DNA of 6,299 nt from DSBG01 sp049975365 (GTDB lineage Bacteria > Desulfobacterota > Desulfomonilia > UBA1062), in the NCBI GenBank assembly GCA_049975365.1, contig JBNGDS010000115.1:1-6299 (forward strand), written 5' to 3'. The notes under the pieces are model-generated. The model was not told where the DNA came from, did no database searches, and saw nothing but the letters and a program-made list of their open reading frames with translations. This document shows, piece after piece, positions 1 through 5,332 of this stretch. The first letter of the stretch is position 1. Each line of letters opens with the position of its first letter. The position numbers were made by a program, and so were the translations under genes.

Positions 1-33
1 ATGCTGAACATCGCGCTGGAGCATGTATCGTAA
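1..33 (+). CDS. 3' end of an unidentified plus-strand gene
   Basis: The frame open from base 1 reads MLNIALEHVS and stops at TAA (31-33). An intrinsic terminator begins 12 bases later, which is the usual spacing after the last gene of a transcript and is the main reason to treat these ten codons as a real gene end. The ATG at base 1 falls on the window edge and need not be the start. Ten residues are too few to assign a family. The gene is convergent with the minus-strand operon that ends at 134. Confidence 0.45.
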   Translation: MLNIALEHVS

Positions 34-45
34 CCGGGAAGCCAT

Positions 46-91
46 CCTCCCCTCGTGAGTGAAATTCAGGCTCCTCGGGGGGAGGTTTTTT
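46..91 (+). terminator. Rho-independent terminator of the left-edge gene
   Basis: CCTCCCC (46-52) pairs with GGGGAGG (79-85) and is followed directly by six T (86-91). A smaller nested alternative pairs CTCC (71-74) with GGAG (81-84) over a six-base loop. Either hairpin plus the T-run makes a terminator for plus-strand transcription. On the minus strand the hairpin is not followed by T, so it would end the convergent operon only weakly, by structure alone. Confidence 0.75.
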
Positions 92-133
92 ACAGAGAAG
101 ACCGCCGTTTTCTGGATGTTCTCCTTCAAAGCA

Positions 134-1219
134 TCATGAGGATTTCATCTGTTCGAGGAACCTCTCCAGCTTTCCCTTCTCGCTCAGGACCCGAACGCCA
201 AGATCCCTGGTGGTGGGAAGAACTTCAGGGGCGTCATCTCTCCTGATCAGGGAAATGGCTTCCACGGGGCAGATCGAAACACACAGACCGCATCCTATGC
301 ACTTCTCAGCGGCCAGAATCGCACGATCATCCTCGATCCTGATTGCGTCCATGGGACAGCGCTTCTCCGCACAGATGCCGCACCCGGTGCAGACCTCCTC
401 ACTGATCCTGGCTTCAAACCCACTTGCAGCGAATGAATTCGGCAGTCCGAGCTGGGTCCGGCAGGTGAGAATCGTACAGCAGCAGGAACAGCAGTTGCAG
501 ATGAAGGACGGTTTATCCGCGCTGTTGCTGCTCGTGTGAACAAGACCTACCTCTTCAGCACGATCGAGCACTTCATGGGCCTCTTCATGGCTGATTTCCC
601 GTGCGTACCCATGCTGCACCAGGAATCGTCCAGGGCCGTCAAAGATGAGGCACATCTCTGTCGGCTTATCGCAGGCACCTATACTGACCCTGCATGCGCA
701 CTGCCCCAGGGCGATGTAATCAACTGAATCGATCAGGTTGGCCACCTCCTCGTACGGATGAATCCGCGTGGCCGCTTCGATCGAATCTTCCACCGGGATC
801 ACACGGGCAATCGGTGTCGGGTTTCCGGAAAAAGACTCTCCCAGGGCCTCCTGGTGATATTCTTCCCAGAGCTTTCCCAGGCGATCCAGAGTCTCTGTCC
901 CTCCACCCCGCATGAAGGGGAACTCGAAGAGTCCGGGGATCGTTGGCAGCAACCCGTAGAGTGTACGACCCTCTTTTTCTCTCGAAAAGATCACGACCTT
1001 GCCGGCCATGGCTTCCAGGAGCTCTTTCGCTTTTTCCGTTGATATCCCGGCATCTGCAGCAATGGCCTCACATGATTTCGGGAACAGGGTCATGTGTACC
1101 GCGAGGGATGCCTCTTCCGGAGTATAGAGAATCCGAAGGATCTTATCAAAAGCCTGGGCCTTCGGTGCTCCGGTGGGTCCTGCATCGAGTATCTGCCGCA
1201 GTTTCTCATATACTTCCAT
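134..1219 (-). CDS. Cysteine-rich 2[4Fe-4S] ferredoxin-type protein, last gene of the TetR operon
   Basis: The protein has 361 residues. I chose the ATG at 1217-1219 because GGGAGG lies six bases upstream. Residues 1-110 look helical and may be a winged-helix-like region. The middle holds a cysteine set C174-x-C176-x6-C183-x6-C190. Next comes a very dense motif, CNCCSCCC at 241-248, with C253 nearby. The C-terminus carries two ferredoxin motifs: C277-x2-C280-x2-C283-x4-C288-P and C307-x2-C310-x2-C313-x3-C317-P. The first has one more residue than usual before its last cysteine. The second is classical. No signal peptide or membrane segment is visible, so it is probably a cytoplasmic electron carrier or the Fe-S subunit of a redox enzyme. 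Proteins with this layout are known to me mainly as uncharacterised '4Fe-4S binding proteins' of strict anaerobes. It lies 44 bases after the amidohydrolase gene in the same operon. The exact electron partner is unknown. Confidence 0.9.
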   Translation of the reverse strand: MEVYEKLRQILDAGPTGAPKAQAFDKILRILYTPEEASLAVHMTLFPKSCEAIAADAGISTEKAKELLEAMAGKVVIFSREKEGRTLYGLLPTIPGLFEFPFMRGGGTETLDRLGKLWEEYHQEALGESFSGNPTPIARVIPVEDSIEAATRIHPYEEVANLIDSVDYIALGQCACRVSIGACDKPTEMCLIFDGPGRFLVQHGYAREISHEEAHEVLDRAEEVGLVHTSSNSADKPSFICNCCSCCCTILTCRTQLGLPNSFAASGFEARISEEVCTGCGICAEKRCPMDAIRIEDDRAILAAEKCIGCGLCVSICPVEAISLIRRDDAPEVLPTTRDLGVRVLSEKGKLERFLEQMKSS

Positions 1220-1231
1220 AGTCATCCTCCC
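1220..1231 (-). promoter_or_regulatory. Ribosome binding site that fixes the start of the Fe-S protein
   Basis: On the minus strand GGGAGG (1226-1231) is followed by ATGACT and then ATG (1217-1219). The first ATG (1223-1225) touches the Shine-Dalgarno sequence and is too close to be used. The second is six bases away, an ideal distance. A longer reading from GTG (1265-1267), which overlaps the TGA of the upstream gene, has no ribosome site. Confidence 0.8.
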
Positions 1232-1263
1232 TTTTTTAAGGTGTGGCGAGAACACCTTCTTGT

Positions 1264-2088
1264 TCACAGTTTGAACACGCGCATGGCATTTCCGTGAAGA
1301 AACAAGTTCAGTGCCTCTTCCCCGATCTGCAGATCTTCAATCCCCTCGAGGCACCGCGCGGGTGTGATCATGGGATAGTTCGTGCCGAACATCACCTTTT
1401 TCCTGCCATGGGTCTTCATGTAGTCCACAAGCTCCGGGGGAAATCGCCGTGCGATGTAGGCTGAGGTGTCGATGAAGACATTGGGATGCTTGGTGGCAAC
1501 AGCGATCATCTCCACGGTCCAGGGATAGCCGATATGACCACAGACAAGCTTCACTTCAGGGAATTCAAGGGCCACCTCGTCGATGTACGGAATTGGCCGG
1601 CCAGGCTCAGAGGGACAGAGGGGCCCGGTGTGACCCACCTGAAGGCACACCGGGATGTCCAGTTCTATACACTCTGCATACAGGGGATAGTATCGACGAT
1701 CAGTGGACGGAAGATTCCAGAACCACTGAACGATCCTCAGCCCTCGGAACCCCATTTTCTTCACACAGCGCCTGAGCTCCCGCACGGCATCCATGGGCTT
1801 GTAGAGGTTCACCGATGCAATGCCAACAAACCTCTCCGGGTACTTCCGGACAATGGATGCCACAAAATCGTTCGTGATGAGTGGTCCCTGGGGGCCCCAC
1901 CATGAACAGACAAGTCCCGTCTTCACCCCACCTTTGTCCAGTGCATCCAGTGTGAATTCAACAGGGATGTCCTCCGTGAACCTGTCGACTCCCATCCACC
2001 GCCTGAGGGATTCGAACATGGGGTGATTGACGAACTCAAGGGTGGGATGCTGCATCCAGACATCGATAGCGGCCTTTTCAGCATTCAT
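1264..2088 (-). CDS. Amidohydrolase-2 (ACMSD-like) fold protein with altered metal site
   Basis: The protein has 274 residues. The ATG at 2086-2088 has GAGGAG at 2095-2100, six bases upstream. It reads as a TIM-barrel of the amidohydrolase-2 family, which includes ACMSD and related decarboxylases and hydrolases. Landmarks are strand 1 with D9-x-W11-x-Q13, H153 in QVGHTGP, H185 in CGHIGYPW and N237 in FGTNYPM. Canonical members have HxH in strand 1 and Asp in the last motif (FGSDYP). Here HxH is replaced by WxQ and Asp by Asn, so only two of five usual ligands remain. From memory, a subgroup in actinobacteria and anaerobes shares DVWxQ and FGTNYP, so this looks like a subfamily trait and not decay. 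The frame is intact. The role may be a decarboxylase, hydrolase or lyase on a ring or carboxylated substrate, with changed or no metal. It is third in the TetR operon, preceded by a hairpin-bearing gap of 90 bases. Confidence 0.88.
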   Translation of the reverse strand: MNAEKAAIDVWMQHPTLEFVNHPMFESLRRWMGVDRFTEDIPVEFTLDALDKGGVKTGLVCSWWGPQGPLITNDFVASIVRKYPERFVGIASVNLYKPMDAVRELRRCVKKMGFRGLRIVQWFWNLPSTDRRYYPLYAECIELDIPVCLQVGHTGPLCPSEPGRPIPYIDEVALEFPEVKLVCGHIGYPWTVEMIAVATKHPNVFIDTSAYIARRFPPELVDYMKTHGRKKVMFGTNYPMITPARCLEGIEDLQIGEEALNLFLHGNAMRVFKL

Positions 2089-2119
2089 ACCCCTCTCCTC
2101 GACATGATGCTCTGACTTT

Positions 2120-2151
2120 CACGGGTTGTTCCCAGCATGGAACATCCCGTG
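2120..2151. repeat. Intercistronic inverted repeat (13-bp arms)
   Basis: CACGGGTTGTTCC (2120-2132) and GGAACATCCCGTG (2139-2151) are complementary at 12 of 13 positions around a six-base loop. The only mismatch is 2126 against 2145. It lies in the gap between the DUF6125-like gene and the amidohydrolase gene. Neither strand has a T-run after it, so it is not a classic intrinsic terminator. It could be an operator for an internal promoter, an RNA-stabilising or processing hairpin that sets different levels for the two halves of the operon, or a partial terminator. No convincing internal promoter was seen beside it. Confidence 0.8.
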
Positions 2152-2178
2152 TCCTGTTTCGTGGTTGTGTTCGCTCTC

Positions 2179-2700
2179 TCATGGGAGCGCGAATCTCACA
2201 TCACCTGAACAGCGTCCACTTGTGTGCATGAGGCAGCCCTTGATTTCAGGTGAAATACTGTAGTGAACCCCGAGATTCTCTATCCAGCACTGAACCCGGT
2301 ACAGGACACCGCACTCGTATCGGTCCAGAATCCCGAGACGCTGCATGCCCTGGTATGCAAAGCAGTCCTTGCCCGGCCATTCCCAGTGCATGACATTCTT
2401 CTCGGGGAAGGTATAGGTGAATCTCATGAAATCGCCCTTGCTTACTGAAAATGCCGCATCTATCATGCTTTTCAGCGCCTCGAAGGTTGTAATGCTCTCC
2501 ATGTCGATAGCAAAGAGCTTCAGCGCCCGCTTGATTTCTATGGCGGCCAGCGACCTGATGGCTGCCTTGTTGATCCGGTTGGTCTCTTCGATGCCGATGG
2601 CCTGCACGCAGTGGAAAAACCACATGCCATCGTGCGTCATCCAGTTCTTGATCAGATGTTCCCTCAGAACGTTCAATCCTATCTGTTCCAGGGTTTTCAT
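2179..2700 (-). CDS. Uncharacterised protein, DUF6125-like
   Basis: The protein has 173 residues, with no signal peptide and no membrane segment. I associate its pattern with the DUF6125 group, which may be distantly related to the L-2-amino-thiazoline-4-carboxylate hydrolase-like family. That assignment is from memory and moderate. Visible landmarks are W20-MTHDGMWFFH30 near the N-terminus, N41-x2-N44-KAAIRSLA, a Trp-containing MHWEWPGKDCFAYQG stretch (104-118), and a C-terminal GCLMHTSGRCSGDVRF block (155-170). The concentration of His, Cys, Asp and Trp suggests an active or ligand-binding site instead of a structural role. It follows the TetR gene with only three bases between stop and start, and its ribosome site lies inside the TetR stop region, so the two are almost certainly co-translated. 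Function unknown. Confidence 0.85.
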   Translation of the reverse strand: MKTLEQIGLNVLREHLIKNWMTHDGMWFFHCVQAIGIEETNRINKAAIRSLAAIEIKRALKLFAIDMESITTFEALKSMIDAAFSVSKGDFMRFTYTFPEKNVMHWEWPGKDCFAYQGMQRLGILDRYECGVLYRVQCWIENLGVHYSISPEIKGCLMHTSGRCSGDVRFALP

Positions 2701-2712
2701 GCCTCATCCTCC
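2701..2712 (-). promoter_or_regulatory. Ribosome site overlapping the TetR stop codon
   Basis: On the minus strand the end of the TetR gene reads GGAGGATGAGGCATG. GGAGG (2708-2712) is made of the last TetR codons, TGA (2704-2706) is the TetR stop and ATG (2698-2700) starts the next gene seven bases after the Shine-Dalgarno sequence. This is a typical translational-coupling layout, so the level of the DUF6125-like protein should follow that of the regulator. Confidence 0.85.
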
Positions 2713-3351
2713 ACGAGAGTGCGCACGATTCTCTGAGATGGGCTTCGAGTTTTTGCACAGCGAGCGCCAGATTGCATCGGATATCACCGCAATGGCCTGA
2801 TCAATTCCCGTGAGGGTCTGCCCGGAGAGATACTGTCGTGCATACTCCATACACGGGCCCAGGATGAGAGAGACGTAGATGTCGGGGGGCAGAACCCTGA
2901 ACACCCCCTGAAGAACATGGCTGTCGAACCATGCTGAAACACGCCGGACGAAATCCCTGTTCAATCGTTCTATGTGTTCTTCGGAAGCGGCCATGAACGA
3001 CGCATGTCGATATTGAAACAGGTACCGGGACCAGACTCTATTCTCCTCGACCCACTTCATGTGAAAAGAAATCATGGCGGTGATACCCTCACGCGCACCC
3101 GGCTCCTGTTCCAGTGAAGAGAGAATCCCTGCCTGGTACTCCCGGATACCTTCCAGATAGACCTCTGACGCAAGCATATCCTTGCTCTTGAAGTGGTGAT
3201 AGATACTGCCTGTACTTGCCAGTGAGCGGGTGCGGATATCCGACATGCTCGTCTGGGTTATGCCGATAGTTGAAAAACACTCCAGTGCAGCATGGATGAT
3301 GTCCCTGCGCCGTGATTCAGTGCCGGCGTGCCTGCCCTTCTTCCGCTTCAT
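2704..3351 (-). CDS. TetR/AcrR-family transcriptional regulator, first gene of the operon
   Basis: The protein has 215 residues, a normal TetR length. A basic N-terminus (MKRKKGRHAGTESRRR) leads into the TetR DNA-binding domain, about residues 16-62. Its recognition helix region ends in the typical TGSIYHHFKSKDML (47-60). The remaining helical part (65-205) would be the ligand-binding and dimer domain, and its ligand cannot be read. The ATG at 3349-3351 has no Shine-Dalgarno sequence. A good promoter places the expected transcript start on this ATG, so the message is probably leaderless. Two tandem operator-like repeats lie directly upstream in the promoter, indicating self-repression. As the first gene of the operon it should control the three downstream genes. 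A possible further target is the right-edge gene, whose upstream region has a similar dyad (6086-6098). Confidence 0.93.
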   Translation of the reverse strand: MKRKKGRHAGTESRRRDIIHAALECFSTIGITQTSMSDIRTRSLASTGSIYHHFKSKDMLASEVYLEGIREYQAGILSSLEQEPGAREGITAMISFHMKWVEENRVWSRYLFQYRHASFMAASEEHIERLNRDFVRRVSAWFDSHVLQGVFRVLPPDIYVSLILGPCMEYARQYLSGQTLTGIDQAIAVISDAIWRSLCKNSKPISENRAHSRGG

Positions 3352-3354
3352 AGT

Positions 3355-3380
3355 AGAATATTATTTTAGAATATTATTCT
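3355..3380. promoter_or_regulatory. Tandem 13-bp operator-like repeats in the TetR promoter
   Basis: AGAATATTATTTT (3355-3367) and AGAATATTATTCT (3368-3380) lie head to tail with no gap and differ at one base. The second is a perfect dyad, AGAATA-T-TATTCT. The first is the same dyad with one broken position. One covers the -10 region and the other the spacer, so a bound TetR dimer, or two, would block RNA polymerase. This is the expected place for an autoregulatory TetR operator. That this TetR is the binder is inferred from position and symmetry. Confidence 0.7.
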
Positions 3381-3386
3381 AGTCAA
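3358..3386 (-). promoter_or_regulatory. Sigma70-type promoter of the TetR operon
   Basis: On the minus strand TTGACT (3386-3381, five of six consensus bases) is followed after exactly 17 bases by TAATAT (3363-3358, close to TATAAT). Only six bases separate the -10 box from the ATG, so the usual start point, about seven bases after the box, falls on the A of the start codon at 3351. This explains the missing ribosome site. Confidence 0.75.
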
Positions 3387-3674
3387 CAAGATTTTTCATG
3401 GGGCGTCATTGAACTATTCCATCGGACAGCATCACATCTCCTGACTTGTACGGTGCCAGAAAAAATGTGAGGGGACACCTTCTATTTTATTGATCCAAGA
3501 CAGTATTTCATTTATAGGTCAATCATGCTTCTCCGGATCGGCATGGTGTATAGTCCACAGCACCGAGGCGCTGAACGCTCAGTTCCCGGGACCGCTCTTT
3601 TTCAAAGTCTGTTCTCCATATCCCCCGTGGTCTCCTGGAATCCGTGAAACAGGAAGCGGTCGGAATGTGCAGTG
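3387..3674. other. Divergent intergenic region, no convincing gene
   Basis: The region between the TetR promoter and the short ORF before the ATP-grasp gene is AT-rich near its left end. It contains one plausible rightward promoter (3490-3518). Downstream of that promoter lie short possible hairpins such as GAAC-GCTCA-GTTC around 3574-3586. A GTGAGGGGACACCTTC stretch at about 3467-3482 resembles the GGGGACAC-type ends of REP/RAYT repeats, but I see only one copy. A 61-codon open frame from 3490 has no ribosome site and implausible composition, so I do not call it. Confidence 0.5.
3490..3518 (+). promoter_or_regulatory. Candidate promoter for the ATP-grasp transcript
   Basis: TTGATC (3490-3495) and TATAGG (3513-3518) each match four of six consensus bases and are separated by exactly 17 bases. 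A start near 3525 would leave a leader of about 150 bases before the short ORF and 230 before the ATP-grasp gene. No TetR-type dyad overlaps it. Support is pattern only. Confidence 0.4.
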
Positions 3675-3764
3675 ATGATTCTGACCGGGAAAGAATATCT
3701 TGGCGGTGATTTCATGAATGTCCAAGGGGGCATCGTGATCCAGGAGGATACCGGGTGCCGGTAG
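3675..3764 (+). CDS. 29-residue ORF overlapping the ATP-grasp start
   Basis: ATG (3675-3677) opens a 29-codon frame ending at TAG (3762-3764). It begins MILTGKEYLGGD and ends QEDTGCR. An in-frame GTG at 3672 is an alternative start. A weak GGAA (3662-3665) lies upstream. The AGGAGG that serves the ATP-grasp gene is inside its last codons, and the two frames overlap by 10 bases, a coupling layout. Codon choice resembles the neighbours. It could be a leader peptide that opens the downstream start, a small peptide modified by the ATP-grasp ligase, or the truncated front of a larger gene. The opening MILTGKE and the later GGIVI recall the N-terminus of dCTP deaminases, but nothing of the rest follows. 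Function unassigned. Confidence 0.45.
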   Translation: MILTGKEYLGGDFMNVQGGIVIQEDTGCR

Positions 3765-4768
3765 CTATCGATCCTGCAGACATTCCGGTTCTGCTGGTGT
3801 ACAACCTCGATCCGAACTGGACCGACCATGAACGCTCTGAGGTTGCCAATTCAACTGCACTTCTTGGCGAGGCCCTCCTCCAGGTCGGACACCCCACCAC
3901 CCTCGTTCCTGTGGCACACGAGGATATCTCCCAGTATCTCAATCCCTACTCCCCCTTGGACCACATCGTTCTGAACTGGTGCGAGTGTCTTCCCGGAATA
4001 GATCACAGCGAGTGGATGGTGGCTGATTGCATCGAGAAACTCAGCTATGTCTTCACAGGTGCGGATTCCAGGATCCTTGAACTTTCCCAGGATAAGTGTC
4101 GTGTAAAGCATGTCCTGACCCAATCAGGTGTGGCAATTCCGAGGTGGAGCGTTTTCACTCATCCCAAGGACAATCAGTGGAGCTGTTTCCCGGCAATTGT
4201 CAAGCCGGCACATGAACATTCCAGCATCGGGATCACCCGGGACTCAGTTGTGATGAACCAGGACGTCATGAGACAGAGAATAGCCTACATACTCGATACC
4301 TACCAACAACCCGCACTGGTGGAGGACTTTATCGACGGCAGGGAATTCCATGTATCGCTCTGGGGGAACGGCCGGCTGGAGGTTCTTCCGCCGGCAGAGA
4401 TGGATTTCTCCCTGTTCAGCGATGTCCACGACAGGCTGTGCACCTATGATGCAAAATTTATCCCGGGATCCGATCCCTACGAGAAGATCCAGACTCTCCT
4501 CCCCGCCCCCCTGGACAACTCGGAGCTTCAGGACCTCGAAGCAACCTGTAAAGCGGCATACCGGGCAGTCGGGTGCAGGGATTACGCCAGGATAGATGTT
4601 CGGTATCGTGATCATGTCTTCTATGTCCTGGATGTGAACCCGAACGCTGATATCAGCATGGATGCCAGTATGGCGTGTTCTGCTGAAGTGGCAGGATTCA
4701 CCTATGGCGAAATGGGGAGCTACCTCGTTCGTCTTGCTGCACGACGCCACGCCGTCTGGGGTACATGA
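3755..4768 (+). CDS. ATP-grasp ligase, D-alanine-D-alanine ligase-like
   Basis: The protein has 337 residues. The GTG start at 3755 is supported by AGGAGG at 3742-3747, seven bases upstream. The N-terminal Rossmann-like part (10-100) starts with PVLLVYNLD and holds LDHIVLNWCE. ATP-grasp landmarks follow: K118 in DKCRVKHVL, K150 in FPAIVKP, a small loop HEHSSIGI (153-160), E190 and E197 in VEDFIDGRE, R279/D281 in YARID, and D293-V-N295 in DVNPNADIS. These match the ATP and Mg sites of the Ddl fold, with Asp where Ddl enzymes usually have Glu and no NTLPG sequence. Ddl-like enzymes join a carboxylate to an amine through an acyl-phosphate. The changed substrate loop and absence of cell-wall genes nearby argue against a housekeeping Ddl and for a peptide or amino-acid ligase of unknown substrate. 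It stands alone apart from the short ORF it overlaps. Confidence 0.88.
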   Translation: MPVAIDPADIPVLLVYNLDPNWTDHERSEVANSTALLGEALLQVGHPTTLVPVAHEDISQYLNPYSPLDHIVLNWCECLPGIDHSEWMVADCIEKLSYVFTGADSRILELSQDKCRVKHVLTQSGVAIPRWSVFTHPKDNQWSCFPAIVKPAHEHSSIGITRDSVVMNQDVMRQRIAYILDTYQQPALVEDFIDGREFHVSLWGNGRLEVLPPAEMDFSLFSDVHDRLCTYDAKFIPGSDPYEKIQTLLPAPLDNSELQDLEATCKAAYRAVGCRDYARIDVRYRDHVFYVLDVNPNADISMDASMACSAEVAGFTYGEMGSYLVRLAARRHAVWGT

Positions 4769-4894
4769 GTACACCTATATACGGTTGATCGGTACTTCCT
4801 CTCGCATTCGATGCTCAGATTGAACACCACATTCATGGAGGTACCAAGGAGATGTGCACGCAATCGCTCCCCGCTGATGCTGCTCATTATTTAT

Positions 4895-4923
4895 TTGCTA
4901 TTGGTATGGTCCTGTAGTATGGT
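4895..4923 (+). promoter_or_regulatory. Candidate promoter of the RRM gene, with direct repeat
   Basis: TTGCTA (4895-4900) and TATGGT (4918-4923) are separated by 17 bases, each with four of six consensus matches. GTATGGTCCT occurs twice, at 4904-4913 and 4917-4926, a 10-base direct repeat with a 13-base period that overlaps the -10 box and could bind a regulator. The leader would be about 25 bases. The remaining 4769-4894 shows no terminator with a T-run after the ATP-grasp gene. Confidence 0.4.
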
Positions 4924-4955
4924 CCTTCGAACTATCCAAAGGAGGCCCCCCTTTC

Positions 4956-5241
4956 ATGAACCTATATGTCGGAAACCTTCCATACAAGGTCACTGAATCT
5001 GATCTCAAGGATCTTTTCAGTCCGTATGGAGAGGTCAAAAGCGTAAAGATTATCAAGGACAATTACTCCAACCAGTCAAAAGGCTTTGGATTTGTCGAGA
5101 TGGCAGGGACTNNNNNNNNNNGCAGAAGGACAACAGGCCATCAAGGAACTGAATGGTACAAGCATCCAAGACCGGAAGATCATAGTCAATGAGGCACGCC
5201 CCCCCAAAAAGAGAACCGGGGGAAGAAATTTCCACCGCTGA
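4956..5241 (+). CDS. Single-domain RRM RNA-binding protein, interrupted by an assembly gap
   Basis: This is a small glycine/basic-tailed RNA recognition motif protein of the type found in cyanobacteria and several anaerobic bacterial groups, where some are cold-induced and act on RNA. AAAGGAGG (4938-4945) lies ten bases before the ATG. RNP2 is LYVGNL (residues 3-8) and RNP1 is KGFGFVEM (42-49), the aromatic residues that stack on RNA. After ACT (5109-5111) come ten N, and then GCA GAA GGA continues into AIKELNG, DRKIIVNEARPPKKRTGGRNFHR and TGA at 5239-5241. With ten N the frame is broken. Joining ACT directly to GCA restores it and gives 91 residues with the standard RRM spacing from RNP1 to the AI-x-x-LNG helix. 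The gene is therefore probably intact in the organism. It lies 91 bases upstream of the FKBP gene. Confidence 0.88.
5112..5121. other. Assembly gap (10 N) inside the RRM gene
   Basis: Ten undetermined bases separate two contigs. The number is a round placeholder. Frame and RRM domain spacing both argue that the true gap is zero bases. Confidence 0.9.
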
Positions 5242-5332
5242 TACGCAGGGAATCCCATTTTCTCACCAGGATTTTTCCACACAACAATACGTGCGAACGT
5301 GTTTTTCACGGAACAGTTCGGAGATAAAGAGC

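Noticed and set aside
1220..1267. Longer Fe-S protein starting at GTG 1265-1267, overlapping the upstream TGA
   Set aside because: No ribosome site before the GTG, while the ATG at 1217-1219 has an ideal GGGAGG, and the extra 16 residues look like no known domain start.
210..1464. Several long open frames on the plus strand opposite the Fe-S protein and amidohydrolase genes
   Set aside because: They are antisense shadows of well-supported genes with clear motifs and ribosome sites, and their translations show no domain.
3467..3482. GTGAGGGGACACCTTC as a REP/RAYT element end
   Set aside because: Only one copy is visible, there is no hairpin pair and no transposase nearby. A genome-wide copy count would decide.
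3490..3675. 61-codon open frame in the divergent intergenic region
   Set aside because: Starts in the middle of a candidate promoter, has no ribosome site, and its composition (many Ser, Pro, Gly) is not protein-like.
4852..4917. 21-codon ORF MCTQSLPADAAHYLFAIGMV... upstream of the RRM gene
   Set aside because: AAGGAG touches the ATG and the next GGAGG is ten bases away, so initiation is doubtful. The frame runs through the candidate promoter and no conservation can be tested here.
5199..5211. C7A5 run in the RRM gene as a programmed frameshift site
   Set aside because: The zero frame ends in a normal short basic tail 30 bases later. A shifted frame leads to no recognisable domain. It may be a sequencing-error hot spot instead.
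5189..5332. N-terminal extension of the FKBP from ATG 5189
   Set aside because: It overlaps the RRM 3' end in another frame, would bury the signal peptide and lacks a ribosome site. The ATG at 5333 explains the protein better.
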